Source of the DNA: Aselliscus stoliczkanus
Lineage: Eukaryota; Chordata; Mammalia; Chiroptera; Hipposideridae
Direction of reading: 5' to 3'
Assembly (NCBI GenBank): GCA_033961575.1
Contig: CM066738.1
Coordinates: 86,749,478 to 86,813,477 of the forward strand
DNA length: 64,000 nucleotides
In this document: positions 45,500 through 57,720 of the stretch, piece after piece
Numbering within the stretch: position 1 is the first letter of the stretch
How the letters are laid out: every line of letters starts with the position of its first letter
Position numbers and translations under genes: made by a program
The notes under the pieces: generated by a model
Database searches by the model: none
What the model was told of the DNA's origin: nothing
The model's input: only the letters and a program-made list of their open reading frames with translations

Positions 45500-45634
45500 T
45501 TTTTTTTAATTTTATTTTATTTATTTGTTTATTTATTTTGAGGGCCGTGTCATCGGCCCTCACAGGTGGGTTCCGAACCGGGGCCACTGGCATCCCAAGC
45601 CAGCTCTCAACCAACGCACCACTTGGCCAGCCTG
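45500..45634 (-). mobile_element. Family-A tRNA-derived SINE, antisense, older copy
   Basis: A T/A-rich tail (45500-45538) precedes 'gagggccgtgtcatcggccc' and 'ttccgaaccggggccactgg', ending 'cgcaccacttggccagcctg'. More substitutions than the other copies ('tctcaaccaacg' instead of 'gcttaaccaccg') suggest greater age or a different subfamily. Confidence 0.85.
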
Positions 45635-45836
45635 TATTTTTTTTTTTTTATAGGCATCTTATGATCACAAGAAACCAAAATCCATTCCATGAATGTGTTA
45701 AATTAAATGGGATTTTCTTGAAAGAGAAGATATTCTTACAAAAACCAAGAACAACTCACACTAACAGACCCTGAACATGAAATCTTGAAAACAGAAATAA
45801 ACTGCATGTGACACTGATCATAGTCTCAATAGTGAT

Positions 45837-45893
45837 ACTGATGTTGGTGATGTTATTGATGATGAATGTGATGATGAATGTGATGATGATAAA
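45837..45893. repeat. (GAT)n-like simple repeat
   Basis: Imperfect GAT/GTGAT/GAATGTGAT units, including two neighbouring copies of 'gatgatgaatgt'. Confidence 0.85.
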
Positions 45894-46085
45894 CATCTAT
45901 TGAAAGTTCTTACTTATTGGCTCTTTATGAAGTCATTTATTAGTATTTTATTCACTGAAAATTTTATAACAGCCTTCTGAAATATATAGTGTTTTTTTGC
46001 CCCTTTATAGAGCAAAACAAAACTTAGAAATGTTAAAATGTCAAACTCTAGAGTTTGATTCTTAATTACTATTCTGTTTTGCATT
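45894..46085 (-). mobile_element. Possible MIR SINE, antisense
   Basis: 'acatctattgaaagttctta', 'ataacagccttctgaaatat' and 'tgcccctttatagagc' follow the complement of MIR loosely. Strongly diverged. Confidence 0.45.
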
Positions 46086-46399
46086 TGTAACCATTTATCT
46101 CAACCAACTGCTCAAATGGGATGGCATTTCTTTATATTTTATTTTAAAATACAACAGAGGAAACTAATGAGTTAAAAGCTAACCAATGAGTTGAGTGACC
46201 TTTGGTAAATTATCTCACCTGAGTATTGCCAGAACAGTCAAGTCAGTCTTTCTTTGTGACAGGCCCTGTCCAATCCCAGTACAAAAATCACTCCCTCTCT
46301 TAATTTAAACTTCACCGTTAGATGTTGCCTTTTTCCCTTTCCATATTGAGAAATGCTGCCTTGTAATTGGAATTAGCCCATAATATTTAATGCAATTAT
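46086..46399. other. Unique DNA, possibly conserved
   Basis: No repeat recognised. 'ttgtaattggaattagccca' and 'ttaatgcaattatta' near 46360-46400 are homeodomain-like sites close together, but no functional evidence is visible. Confidence 0.3.
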
Positions 46400-48240
46400 T
46401 AGAACAGTTGGTTTTAAGCCTATTGTTTTTTATTTGCTTTCTGTTTGTTGCCTTTTTTTTAAAAAAAATTGTTCATTTCCCTTTTCATGTCTTCTTTCAG
46501 ATTACTTTAATATTTTTTAGATTCCCATTTTAAGGCAGCTATTGTCTTTTAAGCTCTACCCTTTTCATTAGTTTTATTAGTGGTTGTTCTAGGGATTATA
46601 ACATTCACCTTTAAGGTTTCACAGACTATTAACAGTTAGTATTTTAACCATTTTACTTAAAATGTAGAAACTTTTAGTTTAGTTTAGAAACATAAGTTTA
46701 TTTAATACCTATCTGGCATTGTGTGCTATATGAGTCATATATATTACTTTTATGTACATCACATCATAAACAGTACTAGATGGTGATTTTTCATTTAATA
46801 GTCATTTGTATTTTATAAAAATTAATATTCTTTCATATATTTTTTTAAATTTTTTTTTCCTTAATTTTTAGATTCACATTTCCCACTGGTATCATTTCTC
46901 TTCACCCTGAGAAATTGTTTAGCATTTCTTCTGAATCAGGCTGCGGTCACTAAATTGTCTTAGTTTTTTCTCTCCTGAAAATAACTTCATTTTGCTTTGG
47001 TTCTTGAAGGACATTTTCTCTGGATATAGAATTCATGGCTAACAACTTTATCTTTCAGAACTTTAAAATTAATGTTTCACTGTCTTTCAAGTTTCCATAG
47101 TTTCTGATGAGAACTCTATAGTCATTTTAAATCTTGTTTCTTGTTTCCTTCTCAGCTAATTTCAAAATTTTACCTTTATCATTGTTTTTCCACCGTTTGA
47201 CTATGCAGTAACTTGGCATGTCTTTATTTTTATGTATTCTCTTTGGATTTCACTGGCCTTTTTTAATCTTTAAATTTATGTCTTTACCAAATCTGAAAAG
47301 TTTTCATTAATTATTTCTTTAAAAACTTTTTCTGTCCTTTTCCTGTTTCATTTATTTCTACAACTGCAAATTCATCTATGTGAGATATTTTTATATTGTC
47401 TCATAGGTCCCTGTAGGATCTGGCTTCAGGGTCAGTGACTCCTTTCTCATCTCCATTGTGTTACTGAGCCTATCTAGGTGGTTTTTAATTTCATTTTTTT
47501 CCTTTTAAAATATATTGCTTCTTTGTTTGATGATTCTATCATTATCTCACAGCTGGCCTCAATTGGTTTTGACCTTTAGAATGAGTTATATATTTTTCTC
47601 TTGTTGTATTTGTAATAATTTTAGATTATATTCTAAATATTGTGACTATTGAGTGGTAGAAATTCTGTATTGTATTCTAATCCTTCTAAATACAAATGAG
47701 TTTAAAAAGATTTTTCCAAGTGATTAACTCAGTTAGCTAAAACAGGAATATCTGCCTCACCTAGAGTGAGTAATTCAAGTATTAGTTGAATTATTTTCTA
47801 TTATACAACAATTGCTTTGAATTTGCTCTCTTCATTCATGATACAGGGAATAGCCAGATATTTGAACAGAATTTATACCCAACTTTGGGGCTCTTCCTTT
47901 CTGCTTCCCCCTTTAAGATGTTTCCTTAATCCTAACAGTCAAGTAGCTATGTTGATCCCCACCCTGTCCTTTGTATCTTTAGACCATAAAGACAAGCTGT
48001 TTTCTATGAGAGTTTTAGCCACTCTGGACCATACTGCTTCATGCCTGAGGTCTGTCCTCACACTGAAGCTGTATCAATGGAAAACTCACTTCATGTTCAT
48101 GCTGTCCTCGTCTTTGAAGTTCATATTATCACCAATATTAATCTGTTTTTGTTTCTTTTCCAGAGCCTTCAGGCAATTCCTTTGCATATTGTTCAGAATT
48201 TATAATTGTCACCTGTGGTCTGTTGAAAGCTGATGTCACC
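46400..48240 (-). mobile_element. Ancient L1, antisense, ORF1 and 5' region
   Basis: 'gtggttgttctagggattat' is near 46583 and 'ttctctggatatagaattca' near 47014, then 'catagtttctgatgagaact' near 47096. 'tctcataggtccctgtagg' follows near 47398. These correspond, as complements, to the ORF1 and upstream region of old L1s in correct order. The stretch after about 47850 is assigned only tentatively to the 5'UTR. Confidence 0.65.
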
Positions 48241-48366
48241 ATACGGAAAGCAAAACCTTATTTCTCTTATATTTGAATCATGTCTTCTATTCCTAAAAAG
48301 TAAGTGCAGTTTCTCAGGGCAGAAAAACAATAAAATAAAATTAAAACTTGCCTAGCAAATATTCTT

Positions 48367-48567
48367 TATTTTATCTCCACTCTCTCCTATCTGTTTGAAC
48401 CAGTTAATTAAAGTTTATTGGGGTGACAATTGTTAGTAAAGTTACATAGGTTTCAGGTGTACAATTCTGTAATACATCATCTATATATCACCTTGTGTGT
48501 TCACCCCCCAAAGTCACCATATATTTGGTCCATTTTTACCCTCATCTACCACACCCCTCTCCCTTTG
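48367..48567 (-). mobile_element. 5'-truncated L1 3' end, antisense, with 12-bp target-site duplication
   Basis: 'tttattggggtgacaattgt' through 'aggtttcaggtgtacaattc' to 'ccacacccctctccctttg' is the complement of the bat-type L1 3' end at about 5650-5820. The direct repeat 'gcaaatattctt' at 48355-48366 and 48568-48579 is perfect. About 44 bases (48367-48410) between the duplication and the L1 terminus are not L1 3'UTR. Confidence 0.85.
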
Positions 48568-48579
48568 GCAAATATTCTT

Positions 48580-49345
48580 AAAATCTAGTACTTATCCTCA
48601 GAATTTGGGTTTTAAAGCTCAATAGGCATAAATTAATTATCTTGGTCATTTATTTTTATCATGTTTTGTGATGGCCTGTCTTTCCTACAGTGATGGATAA
48701 TAACATTTGTTTTAAAATATGGAGATACTAGGAAGAAAAACTGTGCATGAAAATAAATTATTGACATTGAAAAACATACTCACTAAAATGTATCAAAATA
48801 TTTCCACTCTATAAGTGAATATGTGATGAGGTGAGAATTGAGCAGTGGTTCTGAAAATGGAATGAATTAAAAGAAAAAAAAAAACTCTACATAAAAAAAA
48901 AATAGAATGCAATTTTTTTCACATAAATGTGTTGATAAAGGAGAAGAATTCACAAGTAATTGTAAGGATTTTCTTTTAGGTAAAATAAAGTTACTATACA
49001 CAGTGATAGACATTTTGGAAGACAATCAAAATTTTTAAGGAAAGATATTTTATGTATTTTCTAACAATGATTTTGACCTTAGTTAGCACACTCAAGTAGA
49101 TACAGCTTGTAGGCAGATAAAGTAGAAAACTGGAGTATAAAATCTAGCCTGAGGATTTAAAAGTGATTGAGTCGAACAAAACACAATGCTTTTACCACCA
49201 TGAGCTCTCTGGAGGACAAAAATTTGAGGGGAAAGAAAAAAAGCAAAAGGAAAAGATTGAACGGTAAGGTGGAAACATTGCTGGCCCACAAATTAGGATA
49301 GTTTATATGATGTAGACTTGCCTCTGTAGCCAATTATGCATGTTT
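48580..49345. other. Unique AT-rich DNA, no gene seen
   Basis: No repeat family or exon recognised. Two short A runs lie near 48870-48900. Confidence 0.35.
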
Positions 49346-49430
49346 ACTTGAACAGCTGTTTTCATTCCTTGAGTTGTGGTTTCCCTATCTGAGAAATGAT
49401 TAGGTTGGACCATATACTTTCAAAAGTAAA
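49346..49430 (+). mobile_element. Possible MIR SINE fragment, sense
   Basis: 'gtggtttccctatctgagaa' and 'atgattaggttggacca' resemble the MIR core-tail junction. Confidence 0.45.
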
Positions 49431-49435
49431 GAAAG

Positions 49436-49630
49436 AAACTAATATTTATTGAACGGCACTACTCACTATATTATTGATACAATTTTTAGAAATGGGCCTG
49501 GTCATTTCCTTACTTATTTTACCCTTAAAACAAAATGTCTTTATAAGAATGATATTGCCAGTCCCATTTTAACACAAGAAAATCTAAGTGATTTTTTAGA
49601 TTACCAGCTAATAAAGAAATGAATCCCTAA
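49436..49630 (-). mobile_element. MIR-like SINE, antisense
   Basis: 'actaatatttattgaacggc', 'cagtcccattttaacacaag' and 'attaccagctaataaagaaa' follow the complement of MIR. Confidence 0.55.
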
Positions 49631-50320
49631 AGGAATTCATGTATGCTGACCATAGTTTCCTGAGTTCCTTCTTCCATTTAGCTTTGTCTGTCCTCCTCTA
49701 TTCTAGGCATAAGCATTTAGAATCATATCACAGATATTAAGAAAAATAGTTGAAAGGCAAGCTCAGATTTGTGAGCAGAGAAGATTTATCTAGTCTCTGT
49801 GGGATCAGAATAAACTTAATTTAATATGATACACAATTTCATGCACTTCTAATTCATTAAAATATTACATAAGTCAGGCGTTAACATTGGCACCTTCCCC
49901 AAATGTATATATTACCATTTGTCATTAGTCTGTCTATTTTTTCTCTGTCAATTCAATTCTTGGTTGATGTGATGCTTTTTTTAATCCTGAATAGCTTTAA
50001 ACAAATTTGCAATAAAAGTTTTATGAAGTCCTATACCAAATGATGAACAAAAATTCAAATACATTTCATATAGTTTCTCTTTTTCATAAGTTTATTCTAT
50101 GACATTTCATCTGATATAAGTTATACTTTATATATTCATCTTCCCCTTGCTTATAGTAACATTATTCTTTCTGCCTTCCCCTTCCAAATTCTCTAATTCT
50201 TTGCTGCATTTTGTTATATTAAATTGGGTAGTGATTTCTTAATTTGTCATTTCTCAAGCTTAAAGTTCTTTGAAAATTATTTTTCAAAGAAATTTCTAAA
50301 AATTTTCTTTCACTCTAATA
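49631..50320. other. Unique AT-rich DNA, no gene seen
   Basis: No repeat family or exon recognised. Confidence 0.35.
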
Positions 50321-50332
50321 AAAGCTGATTTG

Positions 50333-50392
50333 TGCCAGCGGCCCCGGTTCAGTCCCACATATGAGGGCCAGTAACACTGCCTTCAAAAAAAA
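50333..50392 (+). mobile_element. 5'-truncated family-A SINE with perfect 12-bp target-site duplication
   Basis: Starts inside the tRNA-like head ('tgccagcggccccggttcag', so the A box is missing and the B box kept) and ends 'acactgccttc' plus an A tail. The direct repeat 'aaagctgatttg' at 50321-50332 and 50393-50404 is identical. 5' truncation with target-site duplications is the mark of incomplete L1-driven reverse transcription. Confidence 0.9.
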
Positions 50393-50404
50393 AAAGCTGA
50401 TTTG

Positions 50405-53400
50405 CAATATTGTGTCCACTAAATGTATCCAAACAGCTTGTTGGCCCTTCTAATTGAGGGGTTTCTGTATACAAAGAAAAATTTTAAAACTATATGAGAT
50501 CAAAACTGGCAATTTTCCTATAGACCCATAGTCTTTTAATGGCACATTTGTTATCATTATTACTTTTTTTACTGTAAACTAACAAATGGATATTTTTAAT
50601 ATGGTTCATTGTCCTACTTATTTTCTGAATTAAATAATTCTCAACAGGAAAATAAAAATGCTTGCTTTGATATTCAGACCTGATAAATGTTCGTGAATTT
50701 CTAAGTTTGAAATCATAGCTGTTTTATGAAAAATATCTCCAGAATTTGGAATTTTGTCTTCACTTTTTCCCTTTACACAGTGTACTATTGTCCTCCTGCC
50801 CCTAACTCTTCTTTGTCCATTTTCCCTTTTCAATCTTCTCTGAATTCCCCTCTGCCCAGGCTTTCAGATGGATGTGCACATACACATAGGTACTGATGTG
50901 TGAGATTGATGGTAGAGATGGGGTGGTGATGGGATCAACAAGTTCAGGCTCCAAGTGTCTGAAATGAGAAATGAGAACAAAAGCCTCTTTCTGGAGAAAC
51001 AGAAGACTGTATAATCAAAGGAAGAGAGGAAAATGAAAGAGAGCAAATGGGAGAAGAGTAGATGGAAAGAGGGATTCACATTAAGCTGTTGATTTTTTTC
51101 ATCAGTTTGAGAGGTGACTGGGTGTTGAATAGAGAGGGATTGAACAACTGATTAGAAAGAAATAACTGGTACATATTTATCTCTCTTGAGTAATCAGTGT
51201 CTCAGTTGGCTTGCTAATTGTCATTTTTGTCATGTTGTCATCGTTTCAAGAAGCTACAAATTCTCAGAATATTAGAATCACTACTATTATTTGCATACAA
51301 GTATAACGTATTTTTCAATTTCAATTCTTTTTAAATAAAATAATCAGAAATTTTGGGATCTGTGCCCTCATGCTTTTACTATTAATAGAATGTTTAGAGG
51401 TGAATATAGTGTGTCCCTTTCAACTAGCTCTAAGACTTATGAAAATTTTACATTTTAAGGATAATTTCCTGAAATGAAAAAAATTAAATGAAGCAAATCT
51501 AACTGATCTAAAATTTATGTAAAGCAGTGTTTAATGCTAAATTCATTAACTATATATAAATTAAATATATTCCCAACTATATATATGGAAATACAAATCT
51601 TACTCCATGTGATTACATATTTATAATGCTAAATTTTACTCTTAAAATGGTATGCAAGTATTATTTGTTTAAAAGTAGTTTTATCCACTTGAAGAGCTTA
51701 GCTAATTAAAATTTTAACTTCAAACAAAATTCAAAAACAACTGTGTTCCATTTTCATCCTGTTTGTATGTGATCTCAAATCCTCAACAAATGAAGCTTTT
51801 TTATTTCTTATATCTTTCAAATAGCAAAAATGGAATAAAGCTGCCTTTTATTTATGAGTTATCATTATTTTCTCTATATATTTTGACAAACAATGTGACA
51901 GAAAAATGATTAAGTTTCTCATTTCACAATGTGACTTCTGTGTTATTTATTGTCAAAATAAAAGTCACTTTGTGAATCAAAGTTTCTAATCTTTTTTTCC
52001 CCTCAATCTCAAACAATGTTTTGTCAGAAAGCTGGTTTTTGTAAATACTTTTTTCTTCCCCTAATGACAGGTAAGTCCTTTTAAATGACTCATTGCTAAT
52101 TAGTTCAGAGCAACATTCCAAAAGAATATTTTATTTTTGGAAACTCGTTTTATTGATTTTCTGCTCCAGTAGCGTGACTAATGCACATAATAGTTAAAGC
52201 TCTGCAAAATGTTTGCAGCAAAACCCCAAACCAGGTGATAATCACCGTATATTTACCTGGTTTCTTTACTATGTTATCAACCAAATCATCAGGCTCAATT
52301 CCTGAAAAGATTCTTGGCTTTTACAAGAATTCCCAGTTATACTGAGCATTCCTCTCTGTCAAGATCATTTCTTTTGCAAATTCCCAAATTTAATCTCAAA
52401 ATGAAATGAGATGCTATGGTTTTGGCTGTTCTTTGCTTTTTGTTTTTGGTTCAGTGATGCCTGAAAGTCAAAACGAAACTGAAGCACAGGCTCTTGGGAG
52501 CCCAAATGAATATCAATGAATTTAGCATGCTGAGTATAGGCATTGCCAGAACCTCAATGTCTTTAGAACCTACTTAGGATGGCGACTGGTTTTAAAGATC
52601 AAGGTGGAGAATAGCAAATTGCCTTTTCTATAACAAGTTGTTGTTATAGTATCCTTACTCTCTGTGATTTTATTTCAAGCTTCTGATTTACAGTCATATC
52701 TACTGAATAGTTTGGTCAAAAATATTCATTTTCCAGGATTGCTGCTGATCTTGCTACATACAAAGAGAAACAATGTTTAAATGTACCAGAAAAAAAAATA
52801 TATTTTGTTATGCTTGTTTATCCATTTTTACTCTCTCTCAGTAAGAAAATCAGAGGGTTGAAAAAACATTTACATGTTATTTATTCAATTTATCACAAAG
52901 AATGTTTGCAATAAAGGAAATACAGAAATAAAATGGAATTTATTCAAAATATAATGATTATAATAAAATGAAATGCATACCTGTTGATTTAGCAGTCATA
53001 CTATGGTATTTGGTGGGGAAAAATAGTAGTGGGAGGCTGGGTTGATGATGAAATTCATTGGGAAAACTAATGAAAGCTTTGGATCCTTTCAACAAAATAT
53101 ACACCAGTTGAGTGGATTCATAAGTTCAAGGTTAATGATGCTGATCTTATAGGGAAACCTTTATTAATACTGGAATTAATTGAGATAATTTATGGTCTCC
53201 ATTCTGTCAATATATTTTCTTCAAACTCAACATTTGTTTCACTAACACTAAACAATTTTTTAAAATTAAATATATTTTTGACTAATGAATATACTTCAGT
53301 GTTTTCAAACAAGGAAAATGAATCTATAGTGTTTTGAGAGAGAAAATTTTATATCCAGCTGAATTATCTTGAATGAGTAAAGGAATTAAAAATACATATT

Positions 53401-54817
53401 AAATGTGGAAATGTTTATATAATTATCACTCATTAATAACTTAAAAAGTATTTACAAAAAGAACTTGAATACATATTGTAGGCCATAAGTTCCCAATCTT
53501 TCCCAGTAATGACACCTTATTGTCTCAGTAATTTTTCACAGGACCTTTACCAAAATATTTCCTAATAGTCCTGTTTATTAAGAAATAAGATTCAAATAAC
53601 CTAAGTATTCATGTTTTAAAAGTTAGAGGTGTCTGAAAAGAAAAACACAATTAAAAGATAGAATATTTTTAGTTCACTCTGAAATAACCACCAATAGTTA
53701 TTAATGAGATGTTCGCACATGTTGGGCACAGTGCAACTTCTCAAACGTTGGAATCAGATTGTATATACCACCTTATTTATTATCAGTGAATCATAATTGT
53801 AATGCAGTATTTGCTTTTTATCATAGCATCTACCCACAAAACCAGTTTTACAAAGATATGTATGTAACCTAATGTTGAAACTGTGAGCTACATCAAACTG
53901 ACAGTGTTTAATAAATGTCACTGTTTTTCCCTCAAAAATTTAAAATAATCAAGGTGTCCCCGTGAGCTAGCTGAGGCTCCATGAGCACAGTAGTACACAG
54001 CTTTGTAACCAAGGTTTTTGATAAAAGGTGGGGGGGATAAATATTATGGACACAAAAATGTAGAGTTATCTTGTAAACCCCTTATATGATATACACACCA
54101 ATTGGTATATATACACCAATCTAATGTACCATTAGATTAATGCTTGTTAGGCATATTCTTTAGCATAGAAGAAATTTATTTATTTAATTTTTTGGTCGGG
54201 GAGGAGAAAAACATTTAAAAGTTTCTTTTCAGCCTATATTTTTCCATGTTGTACTTGCGAATGTGAAGATAATATTGGATAACTTTTATAAGACAAATAA
54301 ACATAATTTTTAAAGAACTCCATATGTGCAACATCACATAAAACAGTGCTTAAACATGCACAGAAAAAAATTCCAGGAGGAAATGTACCAATACTTTAAA
54401 ATGTAACTCTCCCCCTGTGGCAAGCTGCAGGTGGGAGGGGGGATATTTTTATTCATTATATCCTTTCTACATTTCAAAGTTTTTAATAATCTGCATATAT
54501 TCCCTAGTAATGGAACAAAATCCATTTGTTTTAAAATAGAATTGGGAAAACATTAATAATAAAAACATTTTTAATTAACTGGTATCAATAATAAACATTT
54601 TCTGGGAAACAATGATGGTTATAAAAGAATCAGGAGAAAAAGAGCTGAAAGGGTAAATCAATTTATGGACAAAACCTCAAGTGTAGGGATAGCAATAATA
54701 TTAGTGCATTGTCTGTGATATTTTCTTGATTTTTGTTTGGGGAAATTAACTTTATATTTATGTACTTCATAGTTTTTCTTAAGGCTTAAAAATACTTTTG
54801 AACAAAAAAAACATGCA
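50405..54817. other. Unique AT-rich DNA, no gene seen
   Basis: About 4.4 kb without a confident repeat or exon. 53310-53400 ('ttatatccagctgaattatc') may be a trace of very old L1 ORF1. 52140-52420 is non-repetitive and might be conserved. A G run lies near 54030. Confidence 0.3.
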
Positions 54818-54920
54818 GGGCCGGCTGAGTGGCGCGGTGGTTAAGTGCTGGCTTGGGAAGCCAGCGGCCCCTGTTCGGCCCCACATATGAGGGCCAGTGA
54901 CACTGCCCTCAAAAAAAAAA
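54818..54920 (+). mobile_element. Family-A tRNA-derived SINE, sense
   Basis: 'gggccggctgagtggcgcgg', then 'tggttaagtgctggcttggg' and 'ccccacatatgagggccagt', ending 'gacactgccctc' plus A tail. No unambiguous target-site duplication was found, because the left flank is A-rich. Confidence 0.92.
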
Positions 54921-55114
54921 AGATTTATAACAATGACTTCTTTATTCTTATAATTATCTTATCTTCTAATGATTCCATAGTGATATTACAATGTTAATAG
55001 TTTATTCCCTAAATTTAAAAAAAAGGAAAATTAAAAATACTTTCACCACATAGCTTTCAAATAACAATTATAATCTCCAGGCATATTTATCTTTGATTAT
55101 CTGGAAAATAATAC

Positions 55115-55345
55115 CACTAATAATAATTACTTTAATTAATACAGGTGCTGCTTGCTTTAAACATGCTTTCCCACATGTTATCAGGACCATAATAGTGAAC
55201 CCTATTTGGAACCCTATTATTAGTTCCAATAATAATGGAACTAATATTATTATTTCCATTCTGCAGAAGAAGACATAAGTTTGGATAATTTAAACACCCT
55301 CTCAGAAATCTCATGACCTAAAGTGTGTGTTCAAATGTTAGTTGA
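55115..55345 (-). mobile_element. MIR-like SINE, antisense
   Basis: 'aacatgctttcccacatgtt', 'ccattctgcagaagaagaca' and 'gataatttaaacaccctctc' loosely follow the complement of MIR. Confidence 0.5.
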
Positions 55346-55464
55346 TCTTTGGCACAGCATCCAATACTAGAACAAAATTTCATTAGGTATTTTTTAGTTG
55401 TTTGTTTACAGTCTATTTCCTTTAATCAGTTTTTAAGTTTACACGAGCAAGAAGCATGCATTTC

Positions 55465-55786
55465 TTTACCCCTCAAAGTGACAACCCCCCTCCTCCATTC
55501 TCCCCTCCCACTCCTCCCCCCCATATCATACTATCTATTACAATTCCTTTGACTACCTAGTGCACTTTGTTGTACACCTGAAGCTAAGTAAAAGTATATA
55601 TAAAAAAAAAAGAAAGAAAAAAGAAAAAAAAACAAAAAAAACAAAACTCATTACAGATTTGATTGGGATGAAGAAGGGAAAATAGTTTCTCACTAAAAAT
55701 ACAAAAAGTCATAAAAGAAAATTATTGTCATCTATATTCACATGATCTATAATAAACTATTCTTGTTCACTTTTTGGCAAAAAAAA
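55465..55786 (+). mobile_element. Retro-insert with L1-like 3' end, two A tracts and 13-bp target-site duplication
   Basis: The direct repeat 'aagcatgcatttc' lies at 55452-55464 and 55787-55799. Inside, a C-rich stretch leads to 'ttgtacacctgaagctaagt', similar to L1 3'UTR modules near 38038, then a long A-rich tract (about 55601-55645). About 125 bases of unrelated sequence follow, and a second A run ends near 55788. An L1 3' end plus transduced downstream sequence would give this structure. Assignment of the first part to L1 is tentative. Confidence 0.6.
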
Positions 55787-55799
55787 AAGCATGCATTTC

Positions 55800-56299
55800 A
55801 TGAATTAATAGCAAAGAATGACACGTACTAAATGTATTCTATATCAAACATTAAAAGGTTCTAATTGGCGATCCAAGTGTTTTTTTGCCACCCCACTGTG
55901 CTCACACCTAAGGAGTAACACACCATACCCACAGACTGTCTCTGCCCCCGACACCATTTGTGAAAACTTAGAGACTGTAGGATCAGAGTGGTAAAATGAC
56001 CACCAGCTAACTCTCATCCCTCTCACTCTGACATGGGTCTCCTTGCATCTCATCTTTTAGGTTTCGCTTCTAATTCTGCTTGGATCAGAAAGTGTCAGAG
56101 ACACATTAGTCAGAGTCTGCAATTGTGCTGATGTCCGATGGGCAATGTTTTGACTGATGTCATCCCTAGGAGGAAAACATCCATCTGAGCCAACCACAGC
56201 AGCCCTGTAAGGATGTAGACTGCAGCCTTTGCCCATGTCCACTATAGGATTCTAAATCATATCACTGAGGCTCCAGTTTTTGCATCATGCCTACTACAG
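55800..56299. other. Unique DNA, no gene seen
   Basis: GC content is slightly above its surroundings at 55880-56240. Minus-strand frames here have no domain similarity. Confidence 0.35.
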
Positions 56300-56470
56300 G
56301 AGATTGGAAAGGTCACTATATGTCTCTGAAGAAGTTCCCCATCTATAAAATGAGGATAACATCTACTATACCTATAATCAGCTAATAGAAGAATCTAACT
56401 GATATTTGTAAAATTATGTGCTACATTACATAAAAACCCAATGTTATTACTTAATATTAGGATTTTCACC
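56300..56470 (+). mobile_element. MIR SINE (ancient), sense
   Basis: 'gaagttccccatctataaaa' and 'tgaggataacatctactata', plus the end 'cccaatgttattacttaata', match MIR sense order. Confidence 0.7.
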
Positions 56471-56559
56471 TCCTAGCTCTCAAGTGAGAATGGTGCGTAG
56501 TTGTATTTCTGTGGGGTGTGTGAATGTGTTTGTGTGTATAAAAAATACTTTATGAATTA

Positions 56560-56609
56560 TATGTATATATATATATATATTTATGTATATATGTATATAT
56601 GTATATATA

Positions 56610-56635
<26 letters not shown>
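56560..56635. repeat. (TA)n/(TATG)n/(TG)n microsatellite
   Basis: About 76 bases of interrupted TA, GTATATAT and GTGTGT units. Confidence 0.95.
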
Positions 56636-56641
<6 letters not shown>

Positions 56642-57019
56642 AAAATTAACTTTAAGCTATCTGAAATGAATTGATGAGATCTTTGTAATGTTGTCTACGC
56701 CATGGAATAATCTGAATGATTTAGAAATTATTTTGGAAAACTAGTACTCATCCTAAATCTATATGGGTTTGGTGTCATTAAAATGACAATTATTTAATAA
56801 ATCTTTAATATATTTCTTTTTAAAATTTATTTAGTTTTTTTAACCTCTTCTTGCGGCAACTTAATTATTTATACTTCATATAAAAATATATTAATATGAA
56901 TTCAAATCCATTAATATAAATTCACATCTAATCTTTTGTAATTCAAATGACTTCTTTAGATAGAGAAATAGATCCTATTTTTAATCACATACATTACATA
57001 TACATATATATTTCACAAC

Positions 57020-57720
57020 CAGGTTCTATTTAAGTTGTCTTTTTGACAAACTAGAATTGTTAATCAAATGTACTTTTTATTTTATTATTGAATTCATTTA
57101 TTTTCAATTTTGTTATTAATATTTTCCTATTTCATTTTGCTTAAGATTGTTATTCTATTTTTAGCAGCTTATGCTGAAGATGTAGCATATTTATTTTCAA
57201 TCTTCTTAACTTAACACAAGTTATAAGGCTACATATTTTCTTCTGATTAAGCCTTTAACCACATCTCTCAGTTTTGATTTTGACAGGTTATTTTGAAGAA
57301 AAAGTGGTTAAAGACATTTGGTGACGATTTTCTTGTTCATTTTTTTCTGTGCAACCTTGTGGTCAGCAAATTTATAGAAAAGAATGTACTGAAATTTCCA
57401 ATTGGACCATATACACGATCAATTTTAAATCTTTGATATACACAAAGTAATGTCTCTATGTATTTGTTGACTATAGTGTACTTACATCTAATTGACTGAG
57501 TGCATTGGTTCTGCAATTAAAATCCTATTACACATATTTATATTCTGTCTCTTCAGTATTTTAAATTCTTATAGAAGTGAATTAAACTTTTCACATGGTT
57601 CTATCAATTTCCCCTACATTTCTAAGATTTTTTGCCACCCATGTTTTACTGACATTTTGTCTGATCGATATTATTTATTGTCTTCATTATAAATATTAAG
57701 ACTATTACAACATCTACTTA
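57020..57720 (-). mobile_element. Possible very old L1 ORF2 segment, antisense
   Basis: 'ttgtggtcagcaaatttata', 'agtgaattaaacttttcaca' and 'tgacattttgtctgatcgat' resemble complements of the L1 ORF2 region seen also near 38700-39400. Heavily diverged. Confidence 0.45.
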
